From positions 1 through 41,906 of the forward strand of contig JALHOU010000016.1 of the NCBI GenBank assembly GCA_022842825.1: a stretch of 41,906 nucleotides of DNA. The letters run 5' to 3'. This DNA is from Rubrivivax sp. Its GTDB lineage: Bacteria; Pseudomonadota; Gammaproteobacteria; Burkholderiales; Burkholderiaceae_C. This document shows positions 1 through 7,213 of the stretch, one piece after another. The notes beneath the pieces were generated by a model. The model saw nothing but the letters and a program-made list of their open reading frames with translations. It did not search any database and was not told where the DNA came from. A program made the translations under genes and the position numbers. Every line of letters starts with the position of its first letter. The first letter of the stretch is position 1.

Positions 1-203
1 GCCTCGGCCGCGGTCGGCCCGACCTGCGCCCGGACGGCGCCGGGCATGGCCACCATGGCGGCCGAGACCAGCAGCAGCGCCACGGCGCACGAGGCATGCG
101 CCGCCCGCGCCCGCACACACCGGTGCGCAGGGGTGGGAGCGGCCGCGAAGGCCCCCCGCACGACGCGCTTCAGCCGCGCGATCGGCGCGTGGCCCCCGTT
201 CAC
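1..203 (-). CDS. Partial exported protein (N-terminus only)
   Basis: An open frame on the minus strand runs off the left edge of the window. It can begin at a GTG at 203-201 that overlaps the TGA stop of the preceding gene (GTGA, 4-nt overlap), or at in-frame GTG codons at 161 or 116. Seen directly: about 50 residues in, an alanine/leucine-rich hydrophobic stretch (SCAVALLLVSAAMVAMPGA) is followed by VRAQ, which looks like a signal peptide with a cleavage site. The start at 116 would give a signal peptide of ordinary length. The same strand and the overlap suggest co-transcription with the HbpS-like gene. In related bacteria that gene type often sits beside c-type cytochromes or quinoprotein dehydrogenases, but too little sequence is here to name the product. 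Confidence 0.5.
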   Translation of the reverse strand, partial: MNGGHAPIARLKRVVRGAFAAAPTPAHRCVRARAAHASCAVALLLVSAAMVAMPGAVRAQVGPTAAE

Positions 204-706
204 TTCAGCAGGTCCTTCACCTTGTCCAGCGCTGCCACGGCGCATTGTTCGTCGAGGTGACCACCGGGCGCGCCACCGACGCCGACGGCGCCGATGACCT
301 CGTTGCCCACGCGGATCGGCACGCCACCGCCGAGCAGCAGGAAGCCGGGCATGTGTACCAGGTTGGCCGCGGCCGGATTCTTCTGCGCGTTCTCCATCAT
401 CGCCATCGTGTTGGCCTTCGCGGAAGCCGACGTGAATGCCTTCGCCTGCGCCGAGGACAGCGTGTGCGGGCCGGCGTTGTCGGCACGCTGCAGCGCGCGC
501 AACTGGCCGGCACGGTCCACCACCGCAGCAGCGACGTTGTGGCCGTTGGCCAGGCAGGCGGCCACGGTGGCACCGGCAATCTGGTTCGCGAGGTCCAGCG
601 AGATGTTGCGCTCGGTACGCACTGGCGTGGACTGCGCCTGGGCGGCCCAGGCGGCGGCTGCCAGCGCGGCGGCCAGCGCCAGGCGGGAGAGGGTGGCGGT
701 CTTCAT
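200..706 (-). CDS. Exported heme-binding GlcG/HbpS-family (DUF336) protein
   Basis: Protein of 168 aa. Residues 1-25 (MKTATLSRLALAAALAAAAWAAQAQ) form a typical Sec signal peptide ending AQA-Q. The rest matches the GlcG/HbpS (formerly DUF336) fold by its recognisable segments: AAVVDRAGQLRALQRADNAG, LLLGGGVPIRVGNEVIGAVG and a C-terminal ALDKVKDLL helix. Known members bind heme or cobalamin-like ligands, or accompany glycolate, diol and alcohol oxidation genes; the role here is inferred only as a periplasmic small-ligand binder. The ATG at 706 was chosen over the upstream in-frame codon at 739 because it begins the signal peptide and has a GGAG ribosome site about 10 nt upstream. A two-component system lies just upstream on the same strand, with a palindrome between them, so this gene and the next (1-203) may be its targets. 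Confidence 0.85.
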   Translation of the reverse strand: MKTATLSRLALAAALAAAAWAAQAQSTPVRTERNISLDLANQIAGATVAACLANGHNVAAAVVDRAGQLRALQRADNAGPHTLSSAQAKAFTSASAKANTMAMMENAQKNPAAANLVHMPGFLLLGGGVPIRVGNEVIGAVGVGGAPGGHLDEQCAVAALDKVKDLLK

Positions 707-798
707 GGGGCTCGTACTCCTGTGCTTGGCCCGCTGCACGACGCAGCGGGCATGCCCGGCACTCTAGAGAGCGATGCCGTGGCGGGCCATTCGCGTGG

Positions 799-826
799 CT
801 ACCGGCGCAACTGCGTAGTTCTACGG
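799..826. promoter_or_regulatory. Candidate operator palindrome
   Basis: In the 206-bp gap between the response regulator and the HbpS-like gene there is a perfect inverted repeat CGTAG-TT-CTACG at 814-825. A further half-site, CTACCG, lies at 799-804, 22 bp (two helical turns) from CTACGG at 821-826. The palindrome is about 110 bp upstream of the HbpS-like start. That position suits an activator of the NarL/FixJ class, whose sites are usually short inverted repeats. The function is inferred from position and symmetry only. Confidence 0.35.
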
Positions 827-912
827 AGCGCCCCAAGGCGGCGCGGCCGCGACGCAAACGCGGTGCACGTCGCGCAGGCGGCGCACACACGGCACGCAGG
901 GCACGCCGCGCC

Positions 913-1572
913 TCAGGCCCTGCCCTCGGCGAGGTCGGCGTAGCGCCGCACGAGCTGCGCCAGCGACTCGACCTCGAGCTTGGCGAACAGGTGCGCGCGG
1001 TGCGTCTCCACCGTGCGCGGGCTCAGGCCGAGCGCCCGGCCGACCTCCTTGTTCGTGAGGCCGGCGACGATGAGGGCGAGCACCTCGCGCTCGCGCTCCG
1101 ACAGGCGGCCGTAGCGGTCGCGCGCCTCGCGGTCGCCATGCTGCCGCTGCCGCCGCCGCGCGTGCTGGCGCACGGCCTGCTGCAGCGCATCGAGAAGCGC
1201 CTGGTCGTCCACTGGCTTCTCGAGGAATTCGGCAGCGCCGTTCTTGAAGGCGCGGCGACACATCTCTACCGTGCCGTGGCCGGTGAGCATGATCACCGGC
1301 TGGTCCACACCCTCGGCCAGCAGGCGCTCGAGCACCACCAGCCCCGAGAGCCCCGGCATGCGCACGTCCAGCACGATGGCGCCGATCGCCTCGCGGTCGA
1401 AGCCGGCGAGGAAGCTTTGCGGGTCGCGCCAGGGCGCCACGCGCAGGCCCACGGTGCCTACCAGCAACGCCAGGCTCTCGCGCACCGCGGCATCGTCGTC
1501 GACCAGGTTCACGAGCGGCGAGGTGGTCGCCGCTGGCGCGCCGGCGCGGCCAGCGCCGCTAGCGGGCGGCAT
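913..1572 (-). CDS. FixJ/NarL-family response regulator
   Basis: Protein of 219 aa with an N-terminal receiver domain and a C-terminal LuxR-type helix-turn-helix. The acidic pocket is VDDD near residues 24-27 and the phospho-acceptor is D69 in IVLDVRMPG. The conserved T and K are in MLTGHG and EKPVDD. The DNA-binding domain is at about residues 150-215 (LSEREREVLALIVAGLTNKEVGRALGLSPRTVETH, here split as LSEREREVLALIVAGL and TNKEVGRALGLSPRTVETH). The ATG at 1572 has a strong GGAGGG ribosome site 5 nt away and overlaps the end of the kinase gene by 14 nt, so the two are translationally coupled. By family knowledge it is a DNA-binding regulator phosphorylated by its partner kinase. The target is unknown; the palindrome at 814-825 is the nearest candidate site. 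Confidence 0.9.
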   Translation of the reverse strand: MPPASGAGRAGAPAATTSPLVNLVDDDAAVRESLALLVGTVGLRVAPWRDPQSFLAGFDREAIGAIVLDVRMPGLSGLVVLERLLAEGVDQPVIMLTGHGTVEMCRRAFKNGAAEFLEKPVDDQALLDALQQAVRQHARRRQRQHGDREARDRYGRLSEREREVLALIVAGLTNKEVGRALGLSPRTVETHRAHLFAKLEVESLAQLVRRYADLAEGRA

Positions 1573-3139
1573 CGCTGCCCTCCGCGACGCCGGCGCGCGG
1601 CAGCTCCAGCCGGAAGACCGCACCGCGCCCCCCGGTGGCGTTGCCGCCACTCAAGCGGCCGCCCATGTCGCCGGCCAGCGTCTCGCACAGGCTGAGGCCG
1701 AGGCCGAGGCCACCCTCGCGCGTGGTGAAGAACGGCTCGAAGAGGCGCGACACCACCTCCGGCGCGATGCCCGGGCCGCTGTCGCGCACCATCAACACGC
1801 CGCGCGCACCTTCGGCTGCGGCGACGAGCTCGAGCCTGCGCTCGGCCGCCGGCACCTGCTGCAACGCCTGCGCGGCGTTGCCAATCAGGTTGTGCACGAT
1901 CTGCTCCAGCGCCACCGGGTCGGCGGCCACGCGAAGGTCCGGCGGGTCGCAGCGTGACGACGCACGCACGGCGGCGCGCTCGAGCTCGGGCTGGCGCAGG
2001 TCGAGGGCGGCCTCCAGCAACGCGGCCAGCGGCACCGCTTGCGCCCCGGCGCTGCCCCCGGAGGGCTCCACCAAACGGCGCAGCCGCGCCAGCACGTCGC
2101 CGGCGCGGCGCGCCTGCTGCGCAGCCTGCGTCATGGCGCCGCGCGCCTGCGGCAAGGCCTCGACGCCCTCGTCGGCGAGCAGGCGCTGCGCCGCGGCGGT
2201 GTTCGCCACCACGGCCGTCAGCGGCTGGTTGAGCTCGTGCGCAATGCCCGCGGCCAGCTCACCCATGGCGTTCAGCCGGCTCACCTGGCCCAGGCGCAGC
2301 AACTCGCGCGTGCGGCGCTGCTCGGCGCGCTGGCGCAGCCAGGCGGCGGCGGCGCCAACGGCCAGCGCACTCAGCACCGACCAAGCCAGCATCCACGGCC
2401 AGGGCCATTGCGACCAGCGCAGGCGCTCGCCGACGCGCACTTCGAACGGCTGGCTGTCCGCCGCGAGTGCCTTCGCGAACGCCAGGCGCGGCCCGGCGTC
2501 CCATGCCGTCGTACCGGGCGCGCCGGCACCTGCGACAACCGCGCGACCTCCGGCATCGCCCGTAGCACCCGCGGCGTCCGAGAGGCCCGGCTGCAGCACG
2601 AAACGATGCCCACCGTACGCCAGCCAGACCGTCGCGGCGCCAGGCGCCGCAGCTGGCCCCTCGGCTACCGGCGCCAGGGCCGCGAGGTCGATCTGCAGCG
2701 CGTAGCTCGAAGGCTCGGCGGCGCGCACGAGCCAGTAGCGCCCACGCGGAAACTCCACCGGCCCGAGCGCCGCGCGTGCCGCGCCGCGCGAGGCGGTTTC
2801 CGCGGCAGCCAGGGCCGTCGCCTCGGTGGCGGTGACCCCCGTCCAGGGCTCGGTGCCGGTGCGGCGCAGCACCCGTAGCACCTGCGGATAGACGGCCGTC
2901 AGCCGCTGCTCGGGCGCTTCGCGGCCCTCGATGGCCGGCTGCAGCAGCGCCAGCGTGGCCAGGATCGCATCGTGCTGCACGACGCGCTGGCTGAGCACGC
3001 GATGGGCGATGCGCGCGTCGGTTTCGAAGCGTGCACGATGCTCGTCGTAGGCGCGCAGCGCAATGAGCAGCGAGCCACCGGCGGCAAGCAGCACACCGGC
3101 CACCAGCCAGCCGATCCGCCCGAAACGCGCATGACGCAT
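1559..3139 (-). CDS. Membrane sensor histidine kinase
   Basis: Protein of 526 aa. It has one N-terminal membrane segment (about residues 8-27), a periplasmic region of roughly 200 residues with no domain I recognise, a second membrane segment (about 243-268, WPWPWMLAWSVLSALAV), and a cytoplasmic kinase core. H301 in AAGIAHELNQPLTA is the phosphorylated histidine. The ATPase has an N box (IVHNLIGNAAQAL), a G1 box (VRDSGPGIAPE), an F box (FEPFFTTREGGLGLGLSL) and a final Gly-rich box. The HELNQPL H-box is typical of kinases paired with FixJ-type regulators (FixL, DctB and TtrS types). There is no PAS domain. The start at 3139 was chosen because upstream in-frame sequence is low complexity and precedes the membrane anchor. 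It is divergent from tldD, with a 175-bp shared upstream region. The sensed signal is unknown. Confidence 0.88.
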   Translation of the reverse strand: MRHARFGRIGWLVAGVLLAAGGSLLIALRAYDEHRARFETDARIAHRVLSQRVVQHDAILATLALLQPAIEGREAPEQRLTAVYPQVLRVLRRTGTEPWTGVTATEATALAAAETASRGAARAALGPVEFPRGRYWLVRAAEPSSYALQIDLAALAPVAEGPAAAPGAATVWLAYGGHRFVLQPGLSDAAGATGDAGGRAVVAGAGAPGTTAWDAGPRLAFAKALAADSQPFEVRVGERLRWSQWPWPWMLAWSVLSALAVGAAAAWLRQRAEQRRTRELLRLGQVSRLNAMGELAAGIAHELNQPLTAVVANTAAAQRLLADEGVEALPQARGAMTQAAQQARRAGDVLARLRRLVEPSGGSAGAQAVPLAALLEAALDLRQPELERAAVRASSRCDPPDLRVAADPVALEQIVHNLIGNAAQALQQVPAAERRLELVAAAEGARGVLMVRDSGPGIAPEVVSRLFEPFFTTREGGLGLGLSLCETLAGDMGGRLSGGNATGGRGAVFRLELPRAGVAEGSDAAR

Positions 3140-3314
3140 ACGGCGATTCTTGCACCGCGCCTCGTGCGCCGCGCAGACATTGGCGCCTGGGGCCCGTGGA
3201 AGCCATGAAGGCCTCGCGCCGCCCCCTGGCGGGCCCTTTGCACATGCCGGCGCCGGGATTGCCCGTAGCATCGCCCGACCGTTCCAGCCCACGCGGCCAC
3301 CCGCCGCCACCCCC

Positions 3315-4661
3315 ATGAGCACCGGCTATCTCGAAACGCGCCGCCACGAGCTGCGCAAGTCCCGGCTGTCGATGGTCGACGGCAACCTCAACGGCAACCT
3401 GCGCACGGTGCAATCCGGCGTCAGCGCGCGCGCCTATCGCGATGGCTACTGGGGCTTTGCCTCGGCCCCCGGCGGCGATGAAACCTCCGTGAACGGGGTG
3501 CAGCGCGAGGCGCGCGCCAACGCTGCGGCCATGGGCGGGTTCGGTGCGCGGCGCGTGCAGGCGCTGCCTGGCGACCGGCAGGCCGGCGCGCAGGCCTCCT
3601 TCGGACGCGGCGAGCTGCCCGCCGCCCAGGCCATCGAGCGCCTGGCCGAGCTGCACGCGCACTGCATGAAGCGCTATGCCGGCTTGCGCAGCACGCGGCT
3701 GCTCGTCACCGACGAGCACCACGTGAAGGCGCTCGAAAGCGCCGACGGCAGCAGCTCGCTGGCGCGCATCCAGCGCGCCGCCGCCTACGTGACGCTGGTC
3801 ACCGAGGGCGCCGACGGCGCGCCGATGGAGCTCACCGAGATCCTCTCGGGCATCGGCAGCCTGGCCGACCTCGACTGGTCGCTGGCGGCCTTCGCGCCCC
3901 GGCTCGATGCGCTGTACGAGCACCTGCAGGCCAAGCGTCACGCCGTGCCGGCGCGCGGCGGCCAGCATCGCGTGGTCATGGCGCCCGAGCTTGCCGGCAT
4001 CCTCGCGCACGAGGCCATGGGCCACCCCTGCGAGGCCGACTCGGTGCTGGGCGGCGCCATCACCGCCGACCTCGTCGGCCGCCCGGTGGCCAGTGAGCTC
4101 GTGTCGATGGCCGACCTCGCGCATCACTTCGAGGGCGCCGAACTGATGTGCCCCGTGTACGCCGACGACGAGGGCACGCCGGCGCGCGACGTGGTGATGA
4201 TCGAACGCGGCGTGCTGCGCGGCTTCATGCACAGCCGCGAGACGGCGGCGCGCATGGGCCAGGCCCCCACCGGCAACGCGCGCGCCTATGCGCCCGACGA
4301 CGAGCCGCTCATCCGCATGCGCAACACCGCCATCCTGCCCGGCACCTCGACGATGCAGCAGATGATCGAAGGCGTCGAAGAAGGCTACCTGCTGCTCAAG
4401 ACCGGCAACGGCCAGGCTGACGCGACGACCGAGTTCATGTTCGGCATCGACCTCGGCTACGAGATCCGCGGCGGCAAGATCGGCCGCGCGGTGCGCGACA
4501 CCACCGTCTCCGGCTCGGCGCTGAAGGTGCTGCAGAGCGTGGACGCGGTGGGCCGCGAGATGGAGTGGAGCTGCAACGGCTACTGCGGCAAGAAGCAGCC
4601 GATGGTCGTCTCGGTCGGTGGCCCGGCGCTGCGCGCGCTGGCCCACCTGGGGGGCCAATGA
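3315..4661 (+). CDS. tldD: TldD-family metallopeptidase subunit
   Basis: Protein of 448 aa of the TldD/PmbA family. The metal site is visible: HEAMGH at residues 232-237 (HExxxH) followed by PCEAD, plus the C-terminal cysteine motif SCNGYCGKKQP (C424), which supplies the third zinc ligand in characterised TldD. Family knowledge: TldD and TldE(PmbA) form a heterodimeric zinc protease that trims unfolded small peptides, matures microcin B17 and processes other modified peptides, and degrades the antitoxin CcdA. The protein is somewhat shorter than the usual housekeeping TldD (about 480 aa). With its immediately coupled partner it belongs to the paired-operon type. The ATG at 3315 opens the conserved TldD frame (MSTGYLETRRHELRKS). 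Confidence 0.88.
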   Translation: MSTGYLETRRHELRKSRLSMVDGNLNGNLRTVQSGVSARAYRDGYWGFASAPGGDETSVNGVQREARANAAAMGGFGARRVQALPGDRQAGAQASFGRGELPAAQAIERLAELHAHCMKRYAGLRSTRLLVTDEHHVKALESADGSSSLARIQRAAAYVTLVTEGADGAPMELTEILSGIGSLADLDWSLAAFAPRLDALYEHLQAKRHAVPARGGQHRVVMAPELAGILAHEAMGHPCEADSVLGGAITADLVGRPVASELVSMADLAHHFEGAELMCPVYADDEGTPARDVVMIERGVLRGFMHSRETAARMGQAPTGNARAYAPDDEPLIRMRNTAILPGTSTMQQMIEGVEEGYLLLKTGNGQADATTEFMFGIDLGYEIRGGKIGRAVRDTTVSGSALKVLQSVDAVGREMEWSCNGYCGKKQPMVVSVGGPALRALAHLGGQ

Positions 4662-5941
4662 CCATGTCGCCCGCCATCGACAGCACGGCCCGGCAGGTGC
4701 TCGAACGCCTGCGCCGGCGCGGCTTCGACGACGCCCAGGTCACCGTCTCGCAGACGCTGCGCCGCGAGCTCAACGTGCAGCACAACGAGCCGAGCCTGCT
4801 GCGCAGCAGCGACCGGCACAAGCTCGCCGTCGTCGGGCTGAAGGACGGCCGGCGCGCCTCCACCGAAGGCAGCGACCTCGGCAACGAAGGCATCGCGGCG
4901 CTGGTCGACACCTTGTGGCACAGCACGCTCGCGGCGCCGCAGGACGACGCCAATGCGCTCTCCGCCGGCCAGCGCATCCGCATCGAACGCGGCCCGCGCC
5001 AGTGCGACGCGGGCGAACTCACGGCGGCCACACGGGCCCTGCTCGCCTGGCGCGAGCGCGAAACGCCGAGCATGATGATCGAGGAGGGCCTCGCCGCCCA
5101 CCAGCAGGTGCGCCAGCACACGCTCACGCAGGGCGGCAGCGAGCTCACCTGCGAGCTCGGCTGGTACGAGCTCGTCGTCTTCGGCCTCGCGCGCGAGGGG
5201 GCGCAGGCGAGCTCCTTCAACTACGCCGGCGGCCAGGCCGAGACGCTGGGCGACGCGCCGGCGCTCTTCGGCACCGACGAGATGATGCGTGCGCTGACCC
5301 GCCAGGTGCGCACGCTGCCGCTGGCCGAGCGCTTCGTCGGCGACGTGGTGCTGTCGCCGCGTGCCCTGGCCGACCTGCTCGGCTGGTTGATGCAGCAGCT
5401 CGGCGACGGGCCGCTCATCGACGGCAGCTCGCTGTACCGCGAGCGCGTCGGGCAGGCCGTCGCCTCGCCATTGCTGACGCTGCAAAGCCGCTACGACGCG
5501 CCCGGCTGCACGCCGCTCACCGCCGACGCGTTCGTCGCGCCGCCGGTGAAGCTGCTGGACGCCGGCGTGCTGACGCAGCTTGCGCCGAGTCTGTACGGCA
5601 GCCGCAAGACGGGCGTACCGCACCGACCGGTGGCGACTTCGGGCTGGCAGCTGGCCGCCGGCGAGACGCCGCTGGACGCCATGATCGGCGCGGTGCCGCG
5701 CGGCGCGCTCGTCGACCGCCTCTCGATGGGCGAGCCGGCGTCGAACGGTGACTTCTCCGGCGTCGTCAAGAACAGCTTCCTCATCGAGGGCGGCCGTGTC
5801 GGTGCGGCGCTGTCGGAGACGATGATCTCCGGCAACGTGGCGCAGATGTTGCGGGACGTGGCCGCCGTGAGCCGCGAGCGGCTGGACAGCGGCGGCGAGT
5901 GCCTGCCCTGGCTGCGCGTGCCGGGGCTGCACTTCTCGTGA
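4658..5941 (+). CDS. pmbA: PmbA/TldE-family metallopeptidase partner subunit
   Basis: Protein of 427 aa of the PmbA/TldE branch. It shows the family architecture: an N-terminal alpha/beta domain (ARQVLERLRRRGFDDAQVTV), a middle barrel, and a C-terminal half with the motifs LADLLGWLMQQL, GSSLYRERVGQ and NGDFSGVVKNSFLIEGG. It lacks HExxxH, as expected for the non-metal-binding partner that completes the TldD active-site chamber. Its ATG overlaps the tldD stop (ATGA, 4 nt), so the subunits are made together. Substrates are unknown; I found no convincing modified-peptide precursor or modifying enzyme nearby. An ATG two codons later (4664) is an alternative start. Confidence 0.85.
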   Translation: MTMSPAIDSTARQVLERLRRRGFDDAQVTVSQTLRRELNVQHNEPSLLRSSDRHKLAVVGLKDGRRASTEGSDLGNEGIAALVDTLWHSTLAAPQDDANALSAGQRIRIERGPRQCDAGELTAATRALLAWRERETPSMMIEEGLAAHQQVRQHTLTQGGSELTCELGWYELVVFGLAREGAQASSFNYAGGQAETLGDAPALFGTDEMMRALTRQVRTLPLAERFVGDVVLSPRALADLLGWLMQQLGDGPLIDGSSLYRERVGQAVASPLLTLQSRYDAPGCTPLTADAFVAPPVKLLDAGVLTQLAPSLYGSRKTGVPHRPVATSGWQLAAGETPLDAMIGAVPRGALVDRLSMGEPASNGDFSGVVKNSFLIEGGRVGAALSETMISGNVAQMLRDVAAVSRERLDSGGECLPWLRVPGLHFS

Positions 5942-5945
5942 CCCC

Positions 5946-6040
5946 GCCCTGAGCGCTTCCTGAGCGCTTCCTCCAGGGCGCCTTCCTGAGCGCGGGCCGT
6001 CCTGGGCCGGGTCCTGGGTGCGTCCTGAACGCGCCCTGAC
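5946..6040 (+). repeat. Degenerate tandem CCTGAGCGC-type microrepeat
   Basis: Immediately after the pmbA stop, the motif TCCTGAGCGC (with variants TCCTGGGCC, TCCTGGGTGC, TCCTGAACGC) recurs about six to seven times in roughly 90 bp, separated by short GC-rich spacers. It does not form a clear hairpin with a T-run. The rest of the 255-bp gap up to the next gene shows nothing else recognisable. It may be a decaying short tandem repeat or a protein-binding array. Confidence 0.5.
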
Positions 6041-6196
6041 CCATTGCCGCAGCGCCTGCGAGCTCCGGGCCGAGTGCTCCGCGATCGCCGACGACCCGCG
6101 GCTGCCACTCCCGGGCGGGGGGCATTCACCCCGTTTTCGCGCGCCGGCCGTATCAGCCCATGTCCCGACTTCTCACCCCTCACGGAGAACCCCGAC

Positions 6197-7081
6197 ATGG
6201 TCCACCGCCGCACCCTCATCGCCCTGGCCCTGGGCGCCGCCTCGGGCGCCTGCGCCACCGCGCCCGCCGTGGCCGCTGCCGGCCAGCTCGTGCATGTGCA
6301 TCTCGTCGACCGCGCCGGCGGCGAGGTGCTGCCCGAACACCGCCACCGGGGCAACACCTGGGTCGCCGGACGGCCGGGCGACCGCTACGCCGTGCGCCTT
6401 GCCAACCGCAGCGGCGCGCGCGTGCTCGTCGTCCTGTCGGTGGATGGTATCAATGCGGTGAGCGGCCAGACGGCGGCCACAGGCCAGACCGGCTACGTGC
6501 TCGCGCCCTGGCAGGTGGCCGACATCACCGGCTGGCGCAAGACCGATGCGGAGGCCGCTGCGTTTTACTTCACTGCCCTGCCCGATACGTATGCGGCACG
6601 CACCGACCGCCCGCAGAACGTCGGCGTGATCGGCGTGGCCGTCTTCCGCGAACGCGTGCCGATGCCGCGGCCGGTGCCGTTCGAGATCGCGCCCTCCTCG
6701 GGCGGCCGGGGCGACGGCGACGAGCGGCGTGCGCAGGCGGGCTCCGACTCGTCGAGCGCAGACCGCTCGGCCGCGGCCAGCACCGGCGCAAGCCGCATGT
6801 CAGGCGGTGGTCCTGCCGCGGCGGCTGGGGCTGCCGCGGAGTCGTCCGCGCCGGCCTCGCCGGCACCAGCGCCGCGCGCCGAGCGCCTGGGCACCGGCCA
6901 TGGCGAGCGCGAGTACTCGCCGATCTCGCGCACATCGTTCGAGCGCGCCACGGCGCAACCGGCCGAGATCGTGCGGATCCGCTACGACAGCCACGCCAAC
7001 CTGATGGCGGCGGGCATCGTGCCATCGCGCCGGCCGTGGGCGCCGGACCCGTTCCCGGGCTACGTGCCCGATCCGCGCTGA
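6197..7081 (+). CDS. Conserved exported protein of unknown function
   Basis: Protein of 294 aa. A signal peptide covers about residues 1-28 (MVHRRTLIALALGAASGA...AVAAAG). Residues 30-155 form one compact beta-rich domain with recognisable conserved-looking runs (GNTWVAGRPGDRYAVRL, VSGQTAATGQTGYVLAP, ITGWRKTDAEAAAFYFTALP, NVGVIGVAVFRER). Then comes a low-complexity Ala/Ser/Gly/Pro linker (about 165-235) and a short C-terminal segment (EIVRIRYDSHANLMAAGIV) of the kind often seen in exported proteins. A cysteine near residue 19 is not in a good lipobox (S at -3), so a soluble periplasmic or outer-membrane-associated protein is more likely than a lipoprotein. I do not recognise a named family. 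The ATG at 6197 is preceded by a GGAG sequence and matches the signal peptide start. Confidence 0.75.
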   Translation: MVHRRTLIALALGAASGACATAPAVAAAGQLVHVHLVDRAGGEVLPEHRHRGNTWVAGRPGDRYAVRLANRSGARVLVVLSVDGINAVSGQTAATGQTGYVLAPWQVADITGWRKTDAEAAAFYFTALPDTYAARTDRPQNVGVIGVAVFRERVPMPRPVPFEIAPSSGGRGDGDERRAQAGSDSSSADRSAAASTGASRMSGGGPAAAAGAAAESSAPASPAPAPRAERLGTGHGEREYSPISRTSFERATAQPAEIVRIRYDSHANLMAAGIVPSRRPWAPDPFPGYVPDPR

Positions 7082-7213
7082 GGCGTTGGGGCGCGGAGGT
7101 GCCGACTTGCTGCGGTGCTATGGCGGCGCGCGCCATGGATCGAATCGCGAAGCGGCATGAGACCCCGCCGCGCCCCGAAGGGCGCTCGCCCGCGGGGACG
7201 CAGTCCGCGCGGC

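Noticed and set aside
2259-4658. Roughly 800-codon frame antisense to tldD
   Set aside because: TldD on the plus strand has intact metal ligands; the antisense translation is His/Arg/Ala-rich and featureless.
3315-7081. A modified-peptide (RiPP) biosynthesis locus around tldD/pmbA
   Set aside because: No precursor-like small peptide, radical SAM, YcaO or cyclodehydratase gene is visible on either side.
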